Source of the DNA: Acidimicrobiia bacterium
GTDB taxonomy: Bacteria > Acidobacteriota > Vicinamibacteria > Vicinamibacterales > UBA2999
DNA: 64,000 nt
NCBI GenBank assembly: GCA_016871275.1
Contig: VFZG01000002.1
Span: 1-64,000 of the forward strand
Direction of reading: 5' to 3'
The translations under genes and the position numbers were made by a program. The notes beneath the pieces were generated by a model. The model was not told the DNA's origin, did not search any database, and saw only the letters and a list, made by a program, of their open reading frames with translations. Below are positions 1 through 7,916 of the stretch, in pieces; the stretch's first letter is position 1; every line of letters begins with the position of its first letter.

Positions 1-29
1 TGCTGCGACTTTCGCGGTCCACTCAGAGC

Positions 30-118
30 GGAGAGGTACCGAAGTGGTCGTAACGGGGGCGCCTCGAAAGCGTCTTGTCCGAAAGGGCACGTGGGTTCGA
101 ATCCCACCCTCTCCGCCA
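30..118 (+). tRNA. tRNA-Ser (anticodon CGA)
   Basis: A complete type II tRNA can be folded by eye. The 7-bp acceptor stem pairs GGAGAGG (30-36) with CCTCTCC (108-114), followed by discriminator G and an encoded CCA (116-118). The anticodon stem GGCGC/GCGTC encloses loop CTCGAAA with anticodon CGA at 65-67, which reads UCG serine codons. A long variable arm (GTCC-GAAA-GGGC, about 77-88) is the hallmark of tRNA-Ser. The T arm contains GGTTCGAATCC. The strand just downstream turns AT-rich. Confidence 0.95.
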
Positions 119-379
119 TTAATTACGATTAGAACCCTTTAAATCAATAACTTATAGCCCAGGCTAAACCTCAGATCCCACGATTTATCCCACATTAATT
201 CCGGGTTCGCTCAGCCTCGGAACAGCTGCTCCCAAATCAGTCGTCATCCATTTTGACTGCTCCAGCATTCCGGAGCGTCGTTATCGCGTCGGTGTACAAG
301 GGACACGCGTCGATAAGAACTCCCGACTCACCGTCCCAGTTTCTCGCGGCCGGCCGATGGACAAGATTCTGCGAAAGGC
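119..379. other. AT-rich gap after tRNA-Ser, no gene seen
   Basis: About 260 bases without a convincing gene. Positions 119-205 are far richer in A+T than the rest of the window and contain no clear terminator hairpin. The 3' end of tRNA genes is a common integration site, but no integrase and no second copy of the tRNA end are visible here, so this is only a suggestive composition change. Confidence 0.4.
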
Positions 380-1381
380 GTGACGGGGCGACGGAACTGG
401 TACTATCAGACCTTGACGCTTGGATTCGTCGGAGATTCGCCCCCGGCCACAGCCGCGTTCCTGCGACGGCCGCGCGCGATCGCCATGGCGCTGGCGGCGA
501 CGCTGGTCGTTGCGGCGCCGGGCTGCGGGAGGTCGGGCGCAAGTGGCGCCGTGATCACCAGTCCAAGCAGCCCGCCGCCCCCAAGTGGGTCGCTCTGCAC
601 GGCACGCGTGAATCCTGCCCCCGGTCCGGTGCTGGATCCGAACGGTCCGATGTTCCATCAGATCGTGTTGGCCCGGTCGAGCGACGGCATCTCCGTGTCC
701 GACGCCCGGATCGTGCAGCCGGCGGCCTCGGTGCCCGACGGTGTTCGCGCGGCTGACGGGCGCGTGCTCGTCTACTACGTGAACGGCGCCCAGCATGGCG
801 TGTGGGTCGGGACCGCCACGGCGGGAAGCTGGTCGCCCGTCGGTCCGATCTCGGTCGATGGCATCCCCGACCCGCTGGGCATCGTGGATCCGGATGCCTA
901 TCGCGTGGGCGACCGCATCCGTCTCGCCTATCTCTCCAACTTCCCGGGTCAGAGCCAGCGTGCCATCTGCCTGGCGGAGTCCGAGGATGGCAGGTCGTTC
1001 CGCACGCTGGGTCTGGCGGTCGATCTTCGGTCCGCCGGCACCATCACCGATCCATCGGTCGTGCAGCTGCCGAACGGCTCCTGGCTGATGGCGCTTTCGG
1101 CCGGTCAGACGACACGCCTCGCGCGGTCCACCGACGGCCTGTCGTTCACGCTTGGCGAGACGCTCACCTTTGGCGGCGTGCCGGAGCTGGCCATCGCCGA
1201 AGACGGTGCTGTGCGTCTGTACGTGTGCGCGGCAGGCATCGTCGCGTACCGGTCGTCAGACGCGGTGTCGTGGCAGCGCGAGCAGACCGTCGTCACGCGC
1301 GGGCCGAACGGCTCGATGCTGGTCTGTGATCCCAGCCGCGTGGCGGGTACTGACATGTTCGTGTTCAAGACCGGGATGTGA
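380..1381 (+). CDS. Putative secreted beta-propeller (sialidase/GH43-like fold) protein
   Basis: Protein of unknown function, up to 333 aa from a GTG at 380. Residues 29-50 look like an export signal (RRPRAI, then hydrophobic ALAATLVVAAPGC), with a Cys that could be a lipidation site. This suggests the true start lies downstream of 380; an ATG at 485 would lose the charged n-region, so the start is unresolved. The mature part has repeated short beta-type motifs such as RSSDGIS, ESEDGRSF, RSTDGLSF and RSSDAVSW, spaced like blades of a five-bladed propeller (sialidase or GH43-like). No catalytic residues can be assigned. It is convergent with the next gene. Confidence 0.55.
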   Translation: MTGRRNWYYQTLTLGFVGDSPPATAAFLRRPRAIAMALAATLVVAAPGCGRSGASGAVITSPSSPPPPSGSLCTARVNPAPGPVLDPNGPMFHQIVLARSSDGISVSDARIVQPAASVPDGVRAADGRVLVYYVNGAQHGVWVGTATAGSWSPVGPISVDGIPDPLGIVDPDAYRVGDRIRLAYLSNFPGQSQRAICLAESEDGRSFRTLGLAVDLRSAGTITDPSVVQLPNGSWLMALSAGQTTRLARSTDGLSFTLGETLTFGGVPELAIAEDGAVRLYVCAAGIVAYRSSDAVSWQREQTVVTRGPNGSMLVCDPSRVAGTDMFVFKTGM

Positions 1382-1420
1382 CCCGGAGTCCGGGCTGCCG
1401 GCCCCCGCGTTGAGACCGGG

Positions 1421-2422
1421 TTACGGCACGATCGTGAGCCGTTGCCCGTCGAACACACACGCACGAGCCCCAAAGCGCTGGCGCCAGGTGCTCACCAGTG
1501 TGGTGAAGTCGGTCAGCTCGATGGTGCCGCGGGCGCGTTCGGCCGCCAGGGGCGCGATGATGGTGTTCTCCAACGCGCCGCCTCCGGCGGCCAGGAAATC
1601 TCGCGGGGGCAGATGGATCGAAGCCGTCAGCAGACAGCTCGGAGGCACCCGCCCGCTGGCGTTCAACGCGACCAGCTCGGCGATACCGGCCAATCCGTTT
1701 CTGAACGCCCCGATGGCGGTGATGTTGCCGGACGGATCGTCCTCGAAATAGCGTGAGCGATCGCGCGGCCGCCAGACGCCGCTCACCACCGGATCGTTGA
1801 CGTGATTGGGTGTGCCGCTACCCATCAGGATGTCGCCGCGCCACGCCGCGGACGGATAGTGCAGGCCGGCCACCGGCGCGCGAAAGCGGTCCCAGCCCTG
1901 AAACTGCGGCAGCGCGGGATCCCAAATGTGTCCACCGATGACCGTGCTGCCACCAACGCCCAGTCGGTCCAGCAAGTACGCGACGTCGGGGTAGTTGTAG
2001 CCGCCGTTTTCGTGCGAGTGCGGATCGATGCGCGCGCCGAGCGTGTCGCGCAGATAACGCAGCAGGGTGACGCCGCCGGTGTTCGCCGTCATAGCGGCAT
2101 CTTCGTATAGCAGCGCCGCCTCGAGGAGCTTCCAGTCCGGTTGCAGCGACCACGGCACGCCGTTACGGCTGGTCCGCTGGGCCAGGTCGACGAGTGCGCT
2201 CCGAACATTCGCGTATGCCGCTCGAGTGGCGGCCGCCCCCAGCACTCCCGCCGGCGTGTTGTCTTCGATGTGCGTGAACGCCACGACGAATACTGGCGGC
2301 CGTCCGGCGGCGCTGGTCTCGGTCGGAGATGGCGCGGTCGGCGCCGCAGCGGTCGCCGCCGGTCGTTCCGAGCACGATGAAGCGGCCAACGCCGCCAGGG
2401 CCGCGACCAGAATCGGGATCAT
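1421..2422 (-). CDS. Lipoprotein with polysaccharide-deacetylase-like motifs
   Basis: 333 aa. The N-terminus [17 protein letters not shown] is a lipoprotein signal with the lipidated Cys at residue 17, followed by a Ser/Thr/Pro/Ala linker. The mature domain has [10 protein letters not shown] near its start and [15 protein letters not shown] mid-protein. A His-x-His-Glu motif followed by a Tyr/Asp-rich loop resembles metal-binding polysaccharide deacetylases and related carbohydrate hydrolases. That assignment is weak: the full NodB motif set is not evident. It is transcribed away from the PQQ dehydrogenase at 2516 and shares a short divergent promoter region with it. Confidence 0.5.
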   Translation of the reverse strand: MIPILVAALAALAASSCSERPAATAAAPTAPSPTETSAAGRPPVFVVAFTHIEDNTPAGVLGAAATRAAYANVRSALVDLAQRTSRNGVPWSLQPDWKLLEAALLYEDAAMTANTGGVTLLRYLRDTLGARIDPHSHENGGYNYPDVAYLLDRLGVGGSTVIGGHIWDPALPQFQGWDRFRAPVAGLHYPSAAWRGDILMGSGTPNHVNDPVVSGVWRPRDRSRYFEDDPSGNITAIGAFRNGLAGIAELVALNASGRVPPSCLLTASIHLPPRDFLAAGGGALENTIIAPLAAERARGTIELTDFTTLVSTWRQRFGARACVFDGQRLTIVP

Positions 2423-2515
2423 GAGCCTCGCGATCGCCGGCCCAAGGATACACCGCCGTCAGCGTTGGGTGGAACCGCAGCCTCACTGTATGATGCACCC
2501 GCAGGAGCCCACCCG

Positions 2516-4543
2516 ATGCTGACCCGCCTCGTCTCGGCGCACGCCGCGCTGGCCGTCATGATCGCGATTGTCCCGTTGGCGTCGCCTCGAGCGCAGGCGC
2601 CGCCGAACGACTGGCCGCTGCATGGCCGCGTCGAGGGCGAAACGCGCTTCAGCCCGCTGGCGCGCATCAATGCCGACACGGTGAAGAACCTCGGCCTCGC
2701 CTGGTCGTTCACCACTGGTACCACCCGCGGGCTCGAAGCGACGCCGATCGTCACCAACGGCGTGCTCTACACGTCGGGCAGCTGGAGCGTCGTCTATGCG
2801 ATCGACGCACGCACCGGCCGGCTGCTCTGGAAGTGGGATCCACAGGTGCCGCGGGCCACTGGGGCGAAGGCCTGCTGCGACGTCGTCAACCGTGGCGTCG
2901 CCGTGCACCGCGGGCGCGTCTATGTCGGCACGCTCGATGGGCGGCTGGCCTCACTGGATGCCGAGAGCGGCAAGGTGCTCTGGCAGTCCGTGACCGTCGA
3001 TCAGGAACAGAACTACACCATTACCGGCGCCCCTCGCATCGTCAGGAACAAGGTGATCATTGGCAACGGCGGCGGCGAGCTCGGCGTGCGCGGCTACGTG
3101 TCGGCATACGATGCCGACAGCGGCACGCTCGCGTGGCGCTTCTACACCGTGCCGGGCGATCCCGCGAAAGGCTTCGAGTCGCCTGTCATGGAACGTGCGG
3201 CGAAGACCTGGACCGGCGAGTGGTGGCGGCAGGGCGGAGGCGGCACGGTGTGGGATTCGTTGTCGTACGATGCCGAGCTCGATCTCCTGTACGTCGGCAC
3301 CGGGAACGGTTCGCCCTGGAACCAGCGGCTGCGAAGCCCCAAGGGCGGCGACAACCTGTATCTGTCGTCAATCCTCGCGCTGCGTCCTGAGACCGGTGAG
3401 CTGGTGTGGCATTACCAGACCACGCCCGGAGAAAGCTGGGACTACACCGCCACGCAACACATGATCCTGGCCGATCTCACCATCGGCGGCCGCGCGCGCA
3501 AGGTCCTGATGCAGGCGCCGAAGAACGGGTTCTTCTACGTGCTCGACCGGACGACGGGCGAATTGATCTCCGCGGCGCCGTACACCGAAGTGACGTGGGC
3601 CAGCGGCATCGACATGAAGACCGGCCGGCCCATCGAATCGCCGCAGGCGCGCTACGCGAAGCCCGAAGTGATCAAGCCTGGCCCGTTCGGCGGACATAAC
3701 TGGCAGCCGATGTCGTTCAACCCGCTGACCGGCCTGGTCTACATTCCCGCGCTCGACGCGTCGTTCGGATATGCCGACGATCCGACGTTCAAACCCGGTT
3801 CCCCGGGGTGGAATCTCGGCATTGATTTCGCCATGGTGGCCGGACCTCCCGGCACGGTCGTGAAGCCGCCGGTGGGATCGCTGCTGGCGTGGGATCCCAT
3901 CGCGCAGAAGGCACGCTGGCGCGTGACGCATGCCACCATGTGGAACGGCGGCACGCTCACCACGGGCGGCAACCTGGTGTTCCAAGGCGGGGGCGACGGC
4001 AGATTCGTCGCCTACCGCGCGGACACCGGCGCACAGGTGTGGGACATGAACGTCGGCAGCGCCATCAACGCCGCGCCGATCACCTACGAAATCGACAACA
4101 CGCAGTACGTGGCGGTGATGGCTGGTTACGGCGGCGCCATGCGCATCGGCACGCCGGAGCCGCCGCCGGTGCAGGGCCGCTTGCTGGTCTTCAGGCTCGG
4201 CGGGAACGCGAGGCTCGCGCCGCTCTCGACGGAGGCAAGGACCCGGCCTGCCGCGATCCCTGTGCCAGCCGCGTCAGCAGACACCCTGATGCTCGGCGCG
4301 ATCACCTACGCGCGACGCTGCATGGCGTGCCACGGCGCCGAAGCGGCTTCGGGCGGCCTGGCGCCGGACCTGCGCTACTCGCAGGCGATCACGTTCGATC
4401 GCTACGACCAGATCGTGATGGGCGGCGCGCTCGCGGCGCGTGGGATGCCCTCGTTCAAGCAGGCGCTGATGGATAACGAGCTGGCCGCGATCAAGGCGTA
4501 TGTGTTGACGCGAAGGGCTCTGCTGACCCAGGGCAAGGATTGA
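2516..4543 (+). CDS. PQQ-dependent alcohol dehydrogenase with C-terminal haem c (quinohaemoprotein)
   Basis: 675 aa periplasmic enzyme. The ATG at 2516 is chosen because AGGAG lies 8 bases upstream and it begins a signal peptide ([18 protein letters not shown], cut near PRAQA). An eight-bladed PQQ propeller covers about residues 30-570. Diagnostic features are the vicinal Cys pair C120-C121 (KACCDV), GTGNGSPWN, and the catalytic-region motif ESWDYT. The residue two after the catalytic Asp is Thr, so a Ca2+ rather than lanthanide enzyme is expected. A C-terminal cytochrome c domain has CMACH at 602-606 and an axial-Met candidate in ARGMPSF. It probably oxidises alcohols or aldehydes and passes electrons through its own haem. 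A YVTN propeller and a di-haem protein follow on the same strand. Confidence 0.88.
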   Translation: MLTRLVSAHAALAVMIAIVPLASPRAQAPPNDWPLHGRVEGETRFSPLARINADTVKNLGLAWSFTTGTTRGLEATPIVTNGVLYTSGSWSVVYAIDARTGRLLWKWDPQVPRATGAKACCDVVNRGVAVHRGRVYVGTLDGRLASLDAESGKVLWQSVTVDQEQNYTITGAPRIVRNKVIIGNGGGELGVRGYVSAYDADSGTLAWRFYTVPGDPAKGFESPVMERAAKTWTGEWWRQGGGGTVWDSLSYDAELDLLYVGTGNGSPWNQRLRSPKGGDNLYLSSILALRPETGELVWHYQTTPGESWDYTATQHMILADLTIGGRARKVLMQAPKNGFFYVLDRTTGELISAAPYTEVTWASGIDMKTGRPIESPQARYAKPEVIKPGPFGGHNWQPMSFNPLTGLVYIPALDASFGYADDPTFKPGSPGWNLGIDFAMVAGPPGTVVKPPVGSLLAWDPIAQKARWRVTHATMWNGGTLTTGGNLVFQGGGDGRFVAYRADTGAQVWDMNVGSAINAAPITYEIDNTQYVAVMAGYGGAMRIGTPEPPPVQGRLLVFRLGGNARLAPLSTEARTRPAAIPVPAASADTLMLGAITYARRCMACHGAEAASGGLAPDLRYSQAITFDRYDQIVMGGALAARGMPSFKQALMDNELAAIKAYVLTRRALLTQGKD

Positions 4544-4624
4544 GCTGTCTTGGGGAACGTGTGAATGGTGGTAATCTCGCCCTGGAAAAGTCGGTCGGTA
4601 CCGTGCAGCTCACGGAGGTCAGTT

Positions 4625-5764
4625 ATGGCAAGGTTCCAAGTCGGCCAGGCGTTGCAGGTCGCGTGTGGCGTGGTGCTCGTGGCGGGGCTGGCGGAGGCAC
4701 AGGGCGTGCCTCGCCTGGATTCCTACAACGGCGTCGCGGTCCGGATTCTGCAAAGCAACAACGCCGGGAACATCCACCACATCATCGACCCCACCATCAA
4801 TCGCGTCGTGGGCATCATCCGGGGGTGTCCGCATGCGCACAACCTGACGACACATCCCGACGGGCTCTACTACTACTGCGCCAACGAACAGGACAAGACA
4901 GTCGACGTCTTCGACACGAAGACGCTGAAGCTCGTCCAGCAAATCAAGCTGTCGGAGCGGCCCAACAAGATCGCGGTCAACAAGAAGCACCGCAAGATCT
5001 ATGCGGGCATCGTCACGCGGCCGCTGGTCGACGTCATCGACATCGCCACCCACACGGTGATCAAGAGCATTCCGGTCAGCAAGACCGTGCACAACACCTA
5101 CGTCACGCCGGACGAAAGCCAGGTGGTGGCCGGGCTGCGAGGTGATGTCAATCCCGGCGAGCCGACGATTGAACTGATCGATCCGAGGACCGACACCGTC
5201 GTCGGAGGGATCGAGCTGACGGGGCACACGCAGTACGGGCGCACGACGCACGAAGTCAGGCCGATGGCCTTCGAAGCCAACCCCGATGGATCGGTGAAGC
5301 GGATGTTCGCGCAGGCCACCGGCATCAACGCGGTCTGGGTGATTGACTGGAAGACGCGGAAGGTCGTCGACATGCTGTGGCCGCCCAAGCTGCCGCTCTG
5401 GAAGCAGAACGCGGATGGGATTCAGACCGGCGACATGCACGGTGTCGAGGTGCTGCCGGATCGTTCGGCGGTGTGGGCGTCGAGCCGGCTCGACAGCCGG
5501 ATCTACGGGTGGCGCCTGCCGGATCTGAAGTACCTCGGCGCGGTCGAAGTCGGCCCCAGCGCCAACTGGATGACGCCCACGCCCGACAGCAAGTACATGT
5601 ATGTCGCGATCTCCGGTGTTGACCACACCATCGCAGTGGACCTCAAGACACTCGCGATCGTCGCCAAGATCAAGACCGGCGCGCGGCCGGCGCGAATCAG
5701 CACCGCGATCCTGCCGCTCGATCGCGTCAATCCTTCGACCACAATCAGCGGCCGGCAGGAGTAG
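4625..5764 (+). CDS. Secreted YVTN-family beta-propeller protein
   Basis: 379 aa. The ATG at 4625 has a GGAGG site six bases upstream and starts a signal peptide ending near AEAQG. The mature protein is a seven-bladed propeller of the YVTN/surface-layer type, shown by repeated blades such as KTVDVFDTKTLKLV, PLVDVIDIATHTVI, TIELIDPRTDTVVG and HTIAVDLKTLAIV. No enzymatic residues are recognisable. It sits between a PQQ dehydrogenase and a di-haem protein, with only five bases before the latter, so a role in the same periplasmic oxidation system is plausible but inferred. Confidence 0.75.
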   Translation: MARFQVGQALQVACGVVLVAGLAEAQGVPRLDSYNGVAVRILQSNNAGNIHHIIDPTINRVVGIIRGCPHAHNLTTHPDGLYYYCANEQDKTVDVFDTKTLKLVQQIKLSERPNKIAVNKKHRKIYAGIVTRPLVDVIDIATHTVIKSIPVSKTVHNTYVTPDESQVVAGLRGDVNPGEPTIELIDPRTDTVVGGIELTGHTQYGRTTHEVRPMAFEANPDGSVKRMFAQATGINAVWVIDWKTRKVVDMLWPPKLPLWKQNADGIQTGDMHGVEVLPDRSAVWASSRLDSRIYGWRLPDLKYLGAVEVGPSANWMTPTPDSKYMYVAISGVDHTIAVDLKTLAIVAKIKTGARPARISTAILPLDRVNPSTTISGRQE

Positions 5765-5769
5765 ATGCG

Positions 5770-6630
5770 ATGAGCAGGAGCATCGCCCCGGGAAGCGCCG
5801 CGACGACCGCGGCGCTCGTCGCCGCCGCCGCGTTGTGCGTGGTCAGCCTGGCCACGCGCACGTCGGCATCCGAACAAGCGGGGTTTCCCACCGCGGCCGA
5901 CATCGAATCGTATCGAACTAAGGTCGAACGCGTCTTCATGACAGACCGGGGAGGCACGACGCCGAACTATGCCGCGTGCGTGATGTGCCACACCTGGCAG
6001 ACGAAGGTCAGGTTCAGTCTCGAGACGCCGGCCACCGACGCCGGATGGACCACGGAGCAGTCGCGGAAGAACTTCGACGTGGTCACCAAGCTGGTGAACA
6101 CCGCGGCGCCCGCGACCAGCCGGCTGCTGCTCAAGCCGCTCGATCCGTCCGCCGGCGGCATGGGGCACACCGGCGGCTCGTTCTGGAAGTCCCGGACCGA
6201 CCCGGAGTACCTCGCCATCCTGAGCTGGATCCAGAGCCTGCCGGCGGATCGCTACGTGGCCACGGCCGATGCGCCGGTCGACTTCGAGTTCTTCCGCGCC
6301 TGCGTGCAGCCGGTGTTTGCCAATCCGCGTGACGGCCACATCAAGTGCAGCAACTGCCACGCCGGCGGCCTGATTGGCTTCGCGCCGGTCCCACAGAACG
6401 GCAGCGCGTGGAGCGATGCCGAGGCCAAACGCGCGTTCTCCACGATCTCGAGGTTGATCCTGCCCGGCAATCCCGAGCAGAGCCGTTTCCTGTTGAAGCC
6501 GCTGCATCCCGACGGCGGCGGCTCCTACACGCACAACGGTCCGCGCCGGTGGCAATCGAGGAGCGATCCCGAGTGGCAGATGCTCTCCCAGTGGGTTCGC
6601 GGCGAGCGCAAGGGCACCACCTGCGGCTGA
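5770..6630 (+). CDS. Periplasmic di-haem c protein with internal duplication
   Basis: 286 aa with an N-terminal hydrophobic segment (residues 10-33) ending in a signal-cleavage-like TSASEQ. There are two haem c motifs, CVMCH at 70-74 and CSNCH at 193-197. The two halves (about 45-160 and 170-286) are clearly duplicated: each has an upstream Phe/Arg helix, the CxxCH, a Trp, an LLLKPL motif, a Gly-rich turn with His, a W-x-S-R-x-DPE motif and a closing LSW/LSQW. It starts five bases after the YVTN gene and is probably co-transcribed. A role as electron carrier or small-molecule oxidase is inferred; no named family is recognised with certainty. Confidence 0.75.
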   Translation: MSRSIAPGSAATTAALVAAAALCVVSLATRTSASEQAGFPTAADIESYRTKVERVFMTDRGGTTPNYAACVMCHTWQTKVRFSLETPATDAGWTTEQSRKNFDVVTKLVNTAAPATSRLLLKPLDPSAGGMGHTGGSFWKSRTDPEYLAILSWIQSLPADRYVATADAPVDFEFFRACVQPVFANPRDGHIKCSNCHAGGLIGFAPVPQNGSAWSDAEAKRAFSTISRLILPGNPEQSRFLLKPLHPDGGGSYTHNGPRRWQSRSDPEWQMLSQWVRGERKGTTCG

Positions 6631-6633
6631 TGC

Positions 6634-7193
6634 AAAGCGCCGGCGAGTGCCCAGGAGCCGGAAGGCGCGAAGGATCATCCGATGATTCCGCGCATGTCGA
6701 AATTCGAGATTGGCGATTTCGACGACAACGACTTCGAGTCGGCGACGTTCCCCCTGGCGAATGACGGTGAGAACACGCTCGAAGGACGGCGTTGGCGCAT
6801 CCAGCACTTCCTGAAGGAGGGCGCCCGCAAACCCTCGGAGCTGGAGATCCTCCGCAACTACATCAACGCGTTCAAAGCCAAGCATTGGAAGACCGAATTC
6901 CTCCAGGAGCCGGCACATGGCGTGTTTTCGCTGAATAGCGGCGGTTCCGAGATCTGGTGCCGGATCCGCCCGGCGGCCGGCGGGGCGGAGGCTATGTCGT
7001 GGAAACCATCGAGCGCGCCGGCATGACGCAGTCAATCGAACTGAACGCGGCCTATTTGATCTCGAAACACGGCATTGCCGCGGCGAGGCTGACCGCAGTC
7101 GGACTGGGTGACACGAAACCCGTCGCGCCCAACACCGGTGAAGAAGGCCGGGCGCAGAACCGGAACGGCGAGCTGGTGAAGAAAGGCGGCTAG
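6634..7193 (+). pseudogene. Decayed OmpA-family outer membrane protein gene
   Basis: Three separate lesions are visible. (1) The 5' end is cut: the frame is open from just after the stop at 6630 and encodes the tail of a signal peptide (PASAQEPEGAKDHP) without its hydrophobic core. (2) The frame shifts by -1 around 6980-6992: the first frame reads through EGRRWRIQHFLKEGA and EIWCRIRPAAGG, while GGYVVETIERAGMTQ continues in another frame. (3) The middle of the OmpA domain (the FDTGKA to GHTDN core) is missing, since ERAGMTQ joins almost directly to the C-terminal SKHGIAAARLTAVGLGD. The terminal NRRVELV signature has become NRNGELV. A functional product is unlikely. Confidence 0.7.
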
Positions 7194-7215
7194 TTCCGCG
7201 TGGTAGCATCTAGCC

Positions 7216-7836
7216 ATGAAGCAGCGGATGATCGCCCGCACACTTGCCCTCGTGTTGTTCGCCGTCTCCATCGCGCTGCAGGCCGCGGCGCAGTCGGTGG
7301 TCGGCAAGGGGAAGACGGGTCCGGCCCCCGATCCGGTGAACCTCGACTTCACGGGGCTCTTCCAGGTGAAGTTTGCCAGCGTCGGCACCGACCTGTTCAT
7401 CGCCGGCCAACCGACGGAGCAGGCCCTGCGCGATATGAAGGCCAAGGGCGTGACGACCGTAATCAACCTGCGCATGCCGGAGGAAATGCTGAAGGTCGGC
7501 TTCGACGAAGCGGCCCTGCTGAACGAGCTCGGCATGAAGTACGTGCACATCCCGATGCGCGGGACCCCGGAGAATCCCTACGGACCGAAGCAACTCGATG
7601 AATTCGCCGCCGCCCTGGCCGCGGCCGACGGCAAGGTGCTGCTGCACTGCACGGTCGCGTGGCGCGCCAGCCACATCTGGGCGGCCTACCTGATTCGCGA
7701 TCGGGGGGTGCCAGTGCCCACCGCGCTGGCGCAGACCCGCAGCATCAACCTGCGTGACGAGGCGCCGTTCGGCACCGTGCAGCCGATCGAAGGCTTCCTC
7801 GGCCGTTCGATCCCGGAACTCGCCAAACCCAAGTAA
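7216..7836 (+). CDS. Secreted DUF442/dual-specificity-type phosphatase
   Basis: 206 aa with a clear signal peptide (MKQRMIARTLALVLF to AAAQ). The fold markers are those of the DUF442 (beta-lactamase-hydrolase-like) branch of Cys-based phosphatases: IAGQPTEQALRDMKAKGVTT near the start, VINLR, and an active-site loop HCTVAWRAS with His144, Cys145 and Arg150 (CX4R spacing, as usual for this branch). The Gly normally found in the loop is replaced by Ala/Trp, which may alter activity. Substrate unknown. It converges on the PQQ dehydrogenase that ends at 7917. Confidence 0.7.
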   Translation: MKQRMIARTLALVLFAVSIALQAAAQSVVGKGKTGPAPDPVNLDFTGLFQVKFASVGTDLFIAGQPTEQALRDMKAKGVTTVINLRMPEEMLKVGFDEAALLNELGMKYVHIPMRGTPENPYGPKQLDEFAAALAAADGKVLLHCTVAWRASHIWAAYLIRDRGVPVPTALAQTRSINLRDEAPFGTVQPIEGFLGRSIPELAKPK

Positions 7837-7916
7837 CACAACCGCGCCACGACGGCCGCCGGCGGCGGGAGGCCGGTGATCCGCCGACGGCAGCGCGTGT
7901 TCGTCGTGACGCAGCG

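Noticed and set aside
5503-7209. Long minus-strand open frame over the di-haem and OmpA genes
   Set aside because: No recognisable motifs, and it lies across two plus-strand genes with haem motifs and signal peptide.
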